DNA from: Phoronis australis
Lineage: Eukaryota; Phoronida; Phoronidae
Direction of reading: 5' to 3'
Assembly: GCA_002633005.1 (NCBI GenBank)
Contig: NMRA01000144.1
Span: 442,924 to 506,923, forward strand
Length of the DNA stretch: 64,000 bases
Both the position numbers and the translations under genes were made by a program. Of this stretch, positions 1-20,045 are shown in pieces. Within the stretch, counting starts at the first letter, position 1. Each line of letters opens with the position of its first letter. The notes under the pieces were generated by a model, which saw only the letters and a program-made list of their open reading frames with translations, was not told where the DNA came from and ran no database searches.

Positions 1-134
1 AAAACGAAGCCTTTGTAATGGAACTCTAGTACAAAATAATTTTGTAGAAAATGACCAATTAATTATTAACTCCGCTGGGTGTTAGATGTATTGCATGTTT
101 TTAATGGATTTTATTCACCAGCTTTCTTCATCCA

Positions 135-206
135 GCGTCGGTGGTGTAATGGTAAGCATAGTTGCCTTCCAAGCAGTTGATCCGGGTTCGATTCCCGGCC
201 GACGCA
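135..206 (+). tRNA. tRNA-Gly (anticodon UCC)
   Basis: The sequence folds as a 72-nt cloverleaf. The acceptor stem is GCGTCGG paired with CCGACGC, followed by discriminator A. The D arm contains TGGTGTAATGGTAAGCA. The anticodon loop is CTTCCAA, giving anticodon TCC. The T arm is CCGGG-TTCGATT-CCCGG, which is also an ideal B box for RNA polymerase III. No intron is present and CCA is not encoded, as expected for a eukaryotic gene. It closely resembles animal glycine tRNAs. It stands alone, with no other tRNA seen nearby. A run of four or more T (tatttttatc) begins about 6 bases downstream and can act as the Pol III terminator. Confidence 0.96.
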
Positions 207-823
207 CGGATATTTTTATCTGTGCCATTAAAAATATTAAAAGAGGTACCCTGTTTCATCTGTTAGCGTGGCTTGTCCGTAACATTTGGGACCAAGCAAT
301 GGTCTGGCAAAGATACTGCTGGGTTGTTTATATATTTAGTTAAAGAGCATTGGAACTCCACCGCGAGCCTGCGATTTGATATCACCGAGGTCATTATATC
401 GGCCATCGACAAAATGACTCTGCGAAACTAAAACGTTGTAAACACTATACCCTACACTGAATTTCGACAGCATGTAAAAATTTCTTCAAAAACTTATCAC
501 TTGGCGAGATAACTGCCTTACATCTTGACACCCGTCTGCTTTTCGCTAGTTGTGATCATGAGAGTAAACACAGGCTTTAGTCCAGTAAACTTTAGTGAAC
601 GAAAGTTTTCTATAATTAGTTTTTGTTTCCTGCGGTCCCGCTTTCTCAATTAACTTATTAAATACACCACTTTTGTCACCAATTGAGAATAATGTGTACT
701 TCGATTTCCGTGGTGCAATTTTTAACATCTTGTTGTCCAGTTGTTTGGGTTCATTTCCCGGCACCCGAGTACTTGAACTAGCAGGGGGAAGCTGCATGGA
801 CAATCATATGATTGTAGCTCCAT
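207..823. other. Intergenic, no gene seen
   Basis: Short open frames here show no family resemblance and no exon-like boundaries. I see nothing supportable between the tRNA and the degenerate repeat that follows. Confidence 0.5.
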
Positions 824-1630
824 TTTTAAGGCTTTCTGGGTTTCTGGCCGCCTATTTCCAGAGTAAAATTTGTCTTTAAGTCACGGGTCACTGGGTGTTC
901 AGTGCAGCATGATTGTTGGTTTTAAAATCAGTTTAAGCCGATACCTTGAAAATCTATCTCAAAAATGGCATACCGTGGTTGACATCATTTGAGGGTTTCT
1001 TCCAGGCAAGGCAATCCCGCAGAGTGTATTTTGTCTGCCGGTCATAGGGCATTTAGTGACCTTTGACATGTATTGAATTTCATGTGATTGATTTTTTGTG
1101 GTGTTTCTTTGTTCTCCGACTTCGGTCGTTAAATGCGTCACATGTGGTACCTCGAATGTATGTGCTAGCTCATTCTTGGGGGGGGGTCCTTTTTTGGTTC
1201 TGCCGGACCCATTCCAGGGTGCAATTTGTCTGTCATGGGTCATTTGGTGTTCAGTGCGGTACTATATATTGTTCGTTTAAAATCAGTTTTGGCCGGTACC
1301 GTCGAAAATCTAGTCTAGCTCAAATTTTTGATGGCATACCGTGGTTGAGATTTTTGGGGGTTTCTGCCGGGCACAACCCAGAGTGTATTTTGTCTGTCAA
1401 TGGAGTTTTAGTGATTTGAATCACATGGAGTTGTTTTTTGTGGTACCTCGAATGTATGAGCTACTTGTAGCTCATTTTTGGGGGACCTTTTTTGGTTTCT
1501 GCCGGACCCATTCCATAGTGCAATTTGTCTGCCATGGGTCATTCGGTGTTCAGTGCGGTATTATTGTTCGTTTTAAATCAGTTTTGGCCGGTACCTCGAA
1601 TATCTAGTCTAGCTCATTTCCTGGGCCCTT
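824..1630. repeat. Degenerate tandem repeat, unit about 300-350 bp
   Basis: Three diverged copies of one block follow each other. Shared landmarks are 'gttcagtgc' near 897, 1250 and 1548, then 'aaatcagtttt(gg)ccggtacc', 'atctagtctagctca' and 'gcataccgtggttga'. The 'gagtgtattttgtctg' segment also recurs. Spacing is about 350 and 298 bp. Small open frames inside are by-products of the repeat. No transposase or RT motif is visible. Confidence 0.75.
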
Positions 1631-3430
1631 TGTAAGGCCCCCAGGGGTCACACCCAGAGTGCCGACAACGACAGACGTCCATCTCTGTACATACTGAGGT
1701 GGACTCTAAATGCTCCCGTGGTCAGATGTTGGTACCTCGTTCATCTATGCTAAGTGCTCTGGAAGGGCTGCCGGTCTATCAGTGGTTCGGCGCAGATCTC
1801 CGTTTGTGAATAATCTCCCTGGAGTGTACCAAACCAGACAGGCACGTCTACTGACGAAATTTTGTTACATTTTATTGGATATTGCGTAGAGGCCATTAAA
1901 TTGGCATATTTTGGAGCATTCTTGACTTAAATATGGGCCACTTATTGACATGCACAAATGTCGCATTCTGATGTGTCTCATTTCTATCCGTAAAAAATTC
2001 CGGCATAACAAGCACGTGTCACAGGGTGAAGAAACTGTCGCCTATTCCCTCAGTATGTGCATATTTTAAGGCTCAAATTTTATGTGGCAGTGATTTTTTG
2101 TGATGATGAAAGCTACCTTCTTGAGATATGGTGCCTATATTTTCTGTGACTTTCTCAATGTGACCTTCATTTACAACGAAGTCAAGGTCACCAGACACCT
2201 TGGTGCAAAATACGGACAACATTGGAACCTACGTCTTTAGATATTGTACCAGCAATTTCAGTGTGATAAACGGATGAGTACCATGCCCCCCCCCCACAAC
2301 TGGCCTAAAATTGCTAACATGTGAAATTAAAACTAAATTGGGCTTTAAGACGCTGTGAACCACATTCAGGTGTTTTAACACCAACTTTTTCACAAGTTCA
2401 TTAATTGCTTTTCCAAAACAAGATCTTCACCTACTTATCCTTAAAAAAATATGAGCACAGCCCCAGAAATAACATTCCATTATATCCAGGTTCTCATTCA
2501 CTCCCTTACATACATTCACTAGTAAGACCGAGCTTAGAGGAGTAGGTGACACCTTTGTGCAATGCTCGATTGTCTGCCAGTAAAGCCACAATTTGACCCC
2601 GGGTCCTACAAACTGGGTCAAAGAGTCTTCTCATCCTTATCCTTTGTTTAAATTGCAATTAGCTTTGCTATATTAAATAATCTGGAAATCTCCCAAAGAC
2701 CATACTGCCTTTTAGTTGGTGATTGAAACCTAAGATGCAACAAGTAACTTAATTAGCATGGCTTGCAGCAAATTACCTGTTCATTTTTCTCAAGTTTACA
2801 TTAAAAGTTGTTTCTTAATTTAATCTAAGTTAAGAATACAATGATTTTATAACAGCAAATGGACAAAAAAGTTTTTGACAGTAGACATGCCTTTTTAAAA
2901 AAATTGGAGTGAGTTTCAAAAGTAACAGTATTTCAGAGATGACGACAGACGAGGATGTACTGCAAGTTTGCAGTTTCATAACATCTTGTCTTGCATGTTT
3001 AAAATAGACTAGTTTAATCTGACAGCTTGGTTCCACTACGGTTCATTTGTTAGATATGTAAAAGATTGGAAATTAAGTGGCCACAAGACTGCATATTAAA
3101 TAATGAGTATCCCCATCTCAATGTTCCACTGACTCCCATTGGAGTACTAGTACCAATGAAAATGAAGGTTACGCAATCAAGGCTTCCCACATGCCAATTA
3201 TCCAAAACTTATAGCTCTGTCTCTATGCACTGGTCTCATTTTAGAGCATACTAGTACTCCCTAACAGAAGATCCGAAGACAGGCAAAACAATTTAATCAA
3301 GAAAACGATTTAAAGGCATTTGATACAAAATGTATAAAAAATATCATTTGCCAAGAAAAACAATTAGTGTTCCAGACTCTGGTGGAGAAATGCACTAAAA
3401 CATAGCAGGAGTTTTACAGCTTTTCTCACT
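1631..3430. other. Intergenic, no gene seen
   Basis: There is no exon-like signal on either strand. A C-run lies near 2286-2297. Part of this stretch may be the 3' untranslated region of SMIM13, transcribed from the other strand, but its end cannot be fixed from sequence. Confidence 0.4.
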
Positions 3431-3565
3431 GACAGACAACCTTCATAATGTAATATAGAGCGCTGGAAACATTATCACCGACAGGCAACCTTCATAATGT
3501 AATATAGAGCACTGGAAACATTATCACGGAAGACAACCTTCATTACGTAACGTAGAGTGCTGGAT
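3431..3565. repeat. Tandem repeat, about 49-bp unit, 3 copies
   Basis: The block 'caaccttcataatgtaatat' plus 'agagcgctggaaacattatcac' occurs at 3437, 3486 and 3534, giving periods of 49 and 48. The third copy is more diverged (cattacgtaacgtagag). Confidence 0.85.
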
Positions 3566-4234
3566 ACAGTAAATAAGTGAAACTCAGAAAATACATCAAT
3601 GTTTCATTAAATTCTTCAATGCAATACTCCTCGTCACATAACATGTTTATGAGATTACTTTGTTCTTTTATACTGAAAAATACCACCACTAAAATTTGTT
3701 GCAACACACAAGTGTGTTGACTATGCAAACATTGTTAATGATTTGTTCTAATCACAGAGTCAAGGTCATTAAACTTTTAAAAAATCACTCTACACTTAGA
3801 AAAATCTTCTCAGTGTTCTGAGTATTCACAAATCCACTTTAATCAGTTTCTTTGTTCATGCAGCCTGCTCCACAAAATAAAAGAAATTCAATACACTAAA
3901 CTTTCCTTGTTTGCATACTAGTAGCCGTACAAAATTTTCTCCTTGACTACACATCCAGCACCAGTCGGAAGTTGAGTATGTTCCACACAGACACAAAAAC
4001 CACACTAGCTTTGAGCACTTCACGTGTGAACTGGTTCATAAACTCCATCCAAATGAGATGACAATCATTACATTGTCTTGTTTGCTCTCACCACAGTATC
4101 AAACTTAGCCACCTTTCTCACTGATAAATCCAGCACCATGTCTTCTGACTAATCTTCAACACTGATTCCATTAGCACATTACTCCAAGTTCCTTACATGT
4201 ACTGAACTTGTTTATTGCCAATGCCTCATGAAGT

Positions 4235-5337
4235 CTAATCAGAGATTCTCACTCGCTTTGTCCGCACAGACCTAGTCCTATTGTGGTGTGAATCGCCATC
4301 ACTGGACTCACCAGCTGTGCCCAACAGTTCTTTGATGAATTTGAACTTACTCAGGAACAACTTCCACACAACATACCAACCTGAAACAATAGACAAGTGA
4401 CATTGAGTAAAATAAGAACAAACAACAGAACATTCTTTGGTTTCTTGGTACAAATAAAAAATGGTGTTAAGGTTTAACATATCCCGAAACAGATACAGCT
4501 GTATGTACAATATTTCATTTAAATTTAAAAACATCGAAACTAACATATTTATTCAAATTAAAGCTTGTAAACATCTGTGAAAACCTCATTAAATAAACCT
4601 TATGTGAATAGAGGGACACCTCAGGAGGCCGTCAATGTCTTTAATACCTTCCAACTCAAACAAATACTCCCATAGTCAAATTTTTTCTTCGAGCAGTCCT
4701 TCGTTCAGTTCCTAAAATCCATAACTGGCCATTTTTACAATTTTGCGCACAGCAGGAAAAATGGCGTCATACCACCTGCCACGTGCAGTGTTAAAAATGG
4801 ACAATTAACAAATTTTGGGAACTGTTCGACAAGAAAGTCTGATAACAGAGGGGTATTTGTTCGAGTTGGAAGGAATTAAAGACATAGACGGCTTCCAGCC
4901 TATGAAGTGCCTATAGGAGACACACCGTCTCTATTGAGCCAGCTAGAGACGGTGGTCAAAGTCTACTGACTGCCGTGCCTCTTTCATGTACCAATAATAC
5001 AAAAGATATACGACTTGGATGTGTGTTTTTACATAGGAGGTAATTTCCAATAAGAAAAGCATGTTGGAGCTAGGACCAAATCAAAGGGTATCCAACAATC
5101 CCTAGCAACTTAGTCCGTGGCCCGTTGGCGTTGATTGAAATCTTTTGTCTCTCACGTCTGACAGCCCTGCCAGTGAAGAACATCATTTACTCCAGACAAA
5201 TGACAGCAAATACAGACAGTCTAGATATTAGAAATGTCATAAAAGGTGTTCTATGGATATTCACCTATGAGAATAAATAATATCACGACAGATAGCGATG
5301 CAATAACAGAAAGAATGGACAGCAAAACTTCTCTCAT
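4235..5337 (-). CDS. SMIM13: Small integral membrane protein 13 (SMIM13), two coding exons
   Basis: Coding exons on the minus strand are 5337-5265 (73 nt) and 4380-4235 (146 nt), together 72 codons plus stop. The donor GTGAAT follows base 5265 and the acceptor TTTCAG precedes 4380; splicing restores a Gly codon. Residues about 3-24 are a hydrophobic membrane segment (VLLSILSVIASLSVVILFIL). It is followed by GWYVVWKLFLSKFKFIKELL, the hallmark of vertebrate SMIM13 (GWYFVWHLFLSKFKF). The C-terminal tail is polar, with a Ser/Asp stretch and a basic RTRSVRTKRVR segment. The human protein is about 91 residues, so this one is slightly shorter. Its molecular function is unknown; it is predicted to be a single-pass membrane microprotein. 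It is head-to-head with PSMB5. The nearest minus-strand AATAAA (4216-4211) lies only about 19 nt past the stop, so the true 3' end is unclear. The intron holds an inverted-repeat element. Confidence 0.9.
4620..4900. mobile_element. Inverted-repeat (MITE-like) element in SMIM13 intron
   Basis: The left arm near 4626-4720 (GCCGTCAATGTCTTTAATAC, CTTCCAACTCAAACAAATAC) is the reverse complement of the right arm near 4805-4897, with several mismatches. Arms are roughly 90 bp with a loop of about 90 bp. No ORF is present. Related half-elements are visible near 18440-18565 and 30820-30890, so this is a dispersed family. Exact ends and target-site duplications could not be fixed. Confidence 0.7.
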
Positions 5338-5590
5338 CGCACCCTGTCTGCTATAAAAAATTTCAACAGGAAGTGACCGAGTTCTGACATAATCTCCACA
5401 ACAACTGTCTACGGATATTTTATTTTCTATAAAATGATATCATATACAAAATTAGGTGATCTACCAAATAATAATAATATTACAACAAGCAAAAATGTTT
5501 TCATTAAAAAATTGCTCACATTTTAATATTTATTTAAATTTACATGAAGAATATCTGTTCACAGGAGTCGCTGTAGTAGTATCTTAAAAG
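5338..5590. promoter_or_regulatory. Bidirectional promoter / 5' UTR region between SMIM13 and PSMB5
   Basis: Only 253 bp separates the two divergent start codons, so both 5' UTRs and core promoters must lie here unless upstream noncoding exons exist. An ETS-type motif ACAGGAAGTGA is at 5366-5376, typical of housekeeping divergent promoters. The region is otherwise AT-rich. A CTGTTCACAG immediately before GAGTCGC (near 5565) could be a splice acceptor for an upstream noncoding PSMB5 exon. Confidence 0.6.
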
Positions 5591-15028
<9,438 letters not shown>

Positions 15029-15154
15029 ACAAGACTGGGCATGTGTTGAATGGTTCTGATGGACTTTTGAAATCTGTTGTACCAAAGTTATACTTATTTA
15101 CTGGGACATGCATCACTGTAAACCGTGTGAACTGCTTTTGTAAATACACCTTGA

Positions 15155-15160
15155 AATAAA
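15155..15160 (+). terminator. Polyadenylation signal of PSMB5
   Basis: AATAAA lies 127 nt after the PSMB5 stop codon, followed by a T/GT-rich stretch (tgtgtatgatttttcttgg) that fits a downstream element. Confidence 0.75.
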
Positions 15161-15593
15161 TTGTCAATACATGTGTATGATTTTTCTTGGTAAAGTTTTT
15201 AACAAAACTATTTGAATCAAACCAAACATATTTGAATCATTACCAGGAAAACCCACAACTTGTGACATCAAATGGGAACAGCGCTTCAGGAATAAATTCC
15301 CTCATTTTATTCATCCTAGATTTCCCACCAGGTACCGACATGCGCAATGCGAACCATTTAGGGATTTGAGTTTATAAGGGGAAACGTGTTTTTCCCGCGA
15401 AAGTTGGTATGGGGCAGTTGTCATGCCATAGTTTTTGCTACTCAGCTCATTCAAATAATGCTAGACGGACGTGTAATACGGCAAACGGTTTTCGTTTTCA
15501 GAACGAGACCGCAGACTCTCATCTCCACATGTCGCCCAGTGTGGATTGTTGGAGGACCTTGCATTGCAGGGAAAATTCTGGCGACGCCGGGTA

Positions 15594-15997
15594 CAGGGGC
15601 GCATCCAGGATTTTGAGTAAGGGGGTGCAGGGCACAGGAATAACTAGAATTTCGGCAGATGCGCTTGTGGAGATGCAGGGCCTCGAATTTTAGGGTTTGC
15701 CTACCTGTTCACTAAAAAAAGGGTACATGGGCGCATCCAGGATTTTGAGTTAGGGGGGGCAGGGCACAGGAATAACTAAAATTTTTTGAGATGCTCATGC
15801 GGGGCCTCGAATTTTAGGGTTTGCCTACCTGTTGACTAAAAAAAACGATGAACGGGTTTCTTCAGGGCCTATGCATCGTTTATTCACCCCCTTCGGGTTG
15901 CGAGCATGTGCTAGTCAGCAATTCACACGTAAACTCCCAAATGGTATCTGGTAGAATTTTAAGGGGGACATGCCCCCCCCCCCTAAATCCGCCACTG
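15594..15997. mobile_element. hAT-like short inverted-repeat element with internal duplication
   Basis: The left end is CAGGGGCGCATCCAGG and the right end is the complement of CAGTGGCGGATTTAGG. CAG...CTG termini of this type occur in hAT-like MITEs. GGGTA directly precedes the left end and directly follows the right end. About 127 bp at the left end is tandemly duplicated (second copy from about 15720, also preceded by GGGTA). No ORF is present. A probable relative lies at about 39080-39238. Confidence 0.6.
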
Positions 15998-17339
15998 GGG
16001 TACACTCTCTGGTCGGGCACATGCTCTCCCTTGATCTAAGTTAAGTTGCAGAACTTTCTTTCATCGGCTTTGTAGCAACTAAGCAATCTTTGGTGAGACC
16101 ACTGTCACAGCGAGGACGGTAAAACTTGCTCGAGCAGATAGTAATACTGAAAAACCCCCGGCGGCCTGGCAGGTGTGACACCACTCCACTTCAGTCAAAA
16201 TGGTTTTCGATTATCATAGATACCCCGACAAGTAGCAGAAGCCGCGGGGGGAGCGCGTCCGGCACTCGGCAATGAACAAACGCCAAATTGAAGTTACGTG
16301 CTTGTTTCGACGGGGGAGGTTTTTGCAATAAAAAGGACTCGTTGTGCCCGACCTCGTGGCCCTGTGACGCCATCAGGTTAATTCCTGGCCCCGTGGGATT
16401 GGACTATCTTTATCTTTAGGGTATTCGGGGGGAAATCACCGATTTTGCCATTATGACGCTATCGGGTGTATATCCGTAATTGTCCAAATATTAGCTCTTG
16501 CGTGGACATCAATTTTGATACTAAGTCACTTGTGAAAGTGGAAAAAATTTTGAGTTGGAAAATTTCCAAACAAGTGTTCCCTGTTTTCGATGTCGGGACC
16601 GACTCTCACTCTTATTTGTTTTGTTAGAGGCCTAATTCTTCATTTGTGCCTGGCTTTGCTTACTACCCCGTGCACCACACAATTTCGCTTTCAAAAAAAT
16701 TATTTATAAATGTCACTGTTTTATCTGGTGTTAAAAGATTTGAGATATTAAATTCGATATTAACCACCATGCGATCCTTTTTAGCATATCACGAGGTCAT
16801 GAGTTCTGCTTGTTTATTATACATACACTCATTGTAAATATTACATTAATAAATAAATAAATAAACATGCAAATTTATCGAAAAGTCTGGATATCTTGCT
16901 TAATATTTGGAAACATTTTCTAGTTTAATAACGTAAAGCAAAGACGCTCTATTCTGAAGTCTTTTTGTCCTTAAAAAAACTGCTCTCCAAAAATGCTATT
17001 AAAACAAAAGAAGCACTATTGAGACTCAAAGTGACTACAAGCCTGACTACTTAAGCAGCCTCGCAGATCTGGAAGCCCTTTTCAATTTAGGGTGATGTTA
17101 GTGTTTCTTTAGATGAATCAAGCATTTGAATATAGTTTTAACATTTTGAAATTTGGTTTTCAAGTTTTGTAGTCAAGTAAAAAATTCAAAAACCGTAGCA
17201 GCCTGTTTTTCTTCGAAGTAGTGGTGCTTCTAAGCGGTTTTTTGGAGTAGTGGACCTTCGGGTAGTGACCTGTTGTCGTCTACGGTCTGTGTTGCCACTG
17301 AGGTGGGAATTCAAGTTACCGGTGCGTGGCGGTGTCGTT

Positions 17340-17625
17340 AAGTAATTATTTGGTGAGTAAAATAACTTTAAAGTGATTATTTACGTTCGTAATTTACGCA
17401 CGTAAAGTAATTAACTTTAATTTACGCCGTTAAAAGTTAATTGATGTCGCAATGAAATTACGCCGGAAATAATTACTTCAGTTACGCCCCAAATAATTAC
17501 TTTACGCCTTTAAAAGTTACTTTACGCCGCAAATAGTCATTTTACGCCGTAAAAGACTTACTTACGCCGCAAGTAATTGTTTTATGTCACCAACTGGAAT
17601 TAAATTATGCACGTAATTTACTTGC
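17340..17625. repeat. Low-complexity array rich in TTACGCC / AATTACTTT
   Basis: Irregular repetition of 'ttacgccg(t/c)aaa' and 'aattacttta' words occurs with roughly 20-30 bp spacing. It is not a strict tandem repeat. Confidence 0.65.
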
Positions 17626-18332
17626 GTATCGTTCACCCATTTGGCCAACGATGAAGGGAGAGGCTCAGTGGAGAACGGCACAGACCTCTGGACGGGCTGG
17701 GCTCAAACGATACCAGTGACGTAAGAGTGTGTACCCTGGGATGTGTCAGACTGTCCGAGGGCATCTTTTTCAGATTGAAACACGGCATCATAGCCAACAG
17801 GTCGGCAACCAGAGTCTACTGATGCTGTCAATGCAGGCAGTGCAATGACAAAGCAGCCATCGAGACAACTCTCGAGCTTATTCAACAGAGACATCTATTG
17901 CCGCAACTCTGAAACTCTTTTTCATGGATGGCATTTCCTGTTGTGGAGACTTAGATGAGCAGAGTGCAACAGATTTTGAACAAATTTTACCTTTCTGGTG
18001 TAAATTATTTAATCAAAGTATGCGGTGTTAATTAGGTTTCTGGACTGGACTAGCTGCTATTTACTAGGTAAGCGTGCTTGTGCTCGAAACTCAAATCAAA
18101 TGCAATCTCGTTGGTCATCCACCATTGACATCATTGAATTTTGAAAATCTATTTCGTTTCGAAGTTTAGGCTAGGCTACCTGTTTACTCAAATTTGGGCC
18201 GACAGATGAATTCATACATTTGACAAAGATCGTGCTGGCACACATCTGGGAGCACTTTTGAGTTCGGCTTGCTCGTGAGAACGCTGGCCCCAGTTGAGAC
18301 AACACGCAGGCTTTTTGGTGAATTAATAATTA

Positions 18333-18698
18333 TGCCTCACACTGATTAATTTAAACCATCAAAGTAATGACCTTTTGATAGGAGACGTTTAGGCCTTTGG
18401 TGTCATATATCTTCCTAGCTCAACAAATGCGCCAAACAAGTTCTTTTTAACAGTCCTTCGTTGAGTTTCCCAAATTGGCAACTGGCTGTTTTTTACTCTG
18501 CTCGCGCCAGGGGATATGAATTATGAAGTTTGATATTGTGGGAGTATTTATTCGAGCTGGTCGGGTAAAGCAGTCACTGATTTTGAGAACCAGTTTCACC
18601 CACTAAATAACAGGCCCATTATTCAATGATTGCCTGGTTCTCAAAATCAGAAACTGTTATATCCGACTAATGAGTGATGGTTTAATCAGTGTGAGGCA
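18333..18698. mobile_element. Nested inverted-repeat (MITE-like) element
   Basis: The outer arm TGCCTCACACTGATTAA...ACCATCA (18333-18361) is complementary to 18675-18698, with about 5 extra bases in the left arm. The inner arm CTGATTTTGAGAACCAG (18577-18593) is the exact complement of 18634-18650, with a 40-nt loop. Between them is sequence related to the SMIM13-intron element. No ORF is present. Confidence 0.7.
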
Positions 18699-20045
18699 TT
18701 TTGCCGAAAAGATTCCCGCATATGGAGGGCCTTAATGGCCATCATCTCTACTGGGGCTAGTTGAGACAGTGGTAAAGTACTGTCTTTACTGTGTTACTGA
18801 AAAATTCTCAGGTAATAGGCTATGTAATTGCTAGCATACACAGGCAATAGCATACCCGTGTAAAAAGTTTTAGTCATTTCATTATACACCCAATGATATT
18901 GAATAAAGTTATATGTGCATTGAGTTATAATTAACACACCTCATTACTCTGGAGACAATTTAGTAGAACATATTCATGAAAATCTGCCATTCTGAGGACA
19001 TTATGCAAAATCAGTTCAAAAACAAAAAGTACAAGGTTTACAAATCGTTCTAATTCCTCCGGATAACTTCTCAGTTCCCATGGTGCTTTTTGCGAGTATC
19101 AGTCACCTTTGAATACAGGACTGTTCCCAACATCGTACCAAAATGTCTGTTCTCTGGCCAACCACCCACCTCTGAGAAATTTCCGGGGATTTCATTACCT
19201 ATAGTGACCAAGCAAACACTAGGCCACACATTCCATTAGGTATATACAACAACCTTCCACGATCGAAAAATGTTTGTGGCCTCAGCCAACTCCATGCTTA
19301 GGGACATGAAAAAAACTTTGTTGTGTCCCTAATTAACCTAACCTAATTTTTCAAGAGGAATTTCAGAAGCCAAACAGTTCATAATACCACAAATTTTAGT
19401 CCATGATATAGTAAAATCTCACAAATTCCAAACAAAGTGATTGCTAAGATTGCATTTTTTTTCATTTGTCAAAGGCTTAAGTAGTATTGTGAATATTAGT
19501 GTCCAGTTTCTCACAAACATTTTCTTATGGTAGGTACCTAGGGTCCAGAAGTTGAATTTGTAAAACCGTTTACTTGGTGCTACGTCAGTGTCATGGAAAA
19601 AATGAGAAAATAGAATTGTGTCCTCAATTTGTAAGATTTCACGGCATACTAATGGATTTCAGCCAGTGTTGTGTTGCCATGAAGTCATTGCTAATACGGT
19701 GATTGCCCTCCTCTACACCTTAGATGTGTGCTTTTGATAAACAGGCTTTTTAACGAAAGCAGTTCTTGTACATGTCTATTGAGAAGTACAAGATGCTGTG
19801 AAACGAACAGAATTTCTAATGTTGCGTGCTTCGTGAGGGGGCAGACATAATTACCCTGATTTATGTATTTTGCGACTGACATTGGATTCAGCTGTTTTAT
19901 TTTTTTGAAAAGTGTTGTGTGAATAAGAAAAAACCCGAAAACTCTCATGTTGTTGCCAGAGACTTATTTCTGCTGCCTTTTACTTTACTGGTCTCTACAA
20001 ATATGTAATAAATACACTGTTATTTTTTTCTGCAGGTTTACCACT

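Larger units (their letters stand above)
15161..20035. other. Intergenic / TMEM39 upstream region, repeats only
   Basis: No conserved coding sequence was recognised. It contains an hAT-like element (15594-15997), an ACGCC/AATTACTT-rich array (about 17340-17620) and a nested inverted repeat (18333-18698). The first TMEM39 coding exon is preceded by a splice acceptor, so a noncoding first exon and the promoter should lie somewhere here; I cannot place it. Confidence 0.5.
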
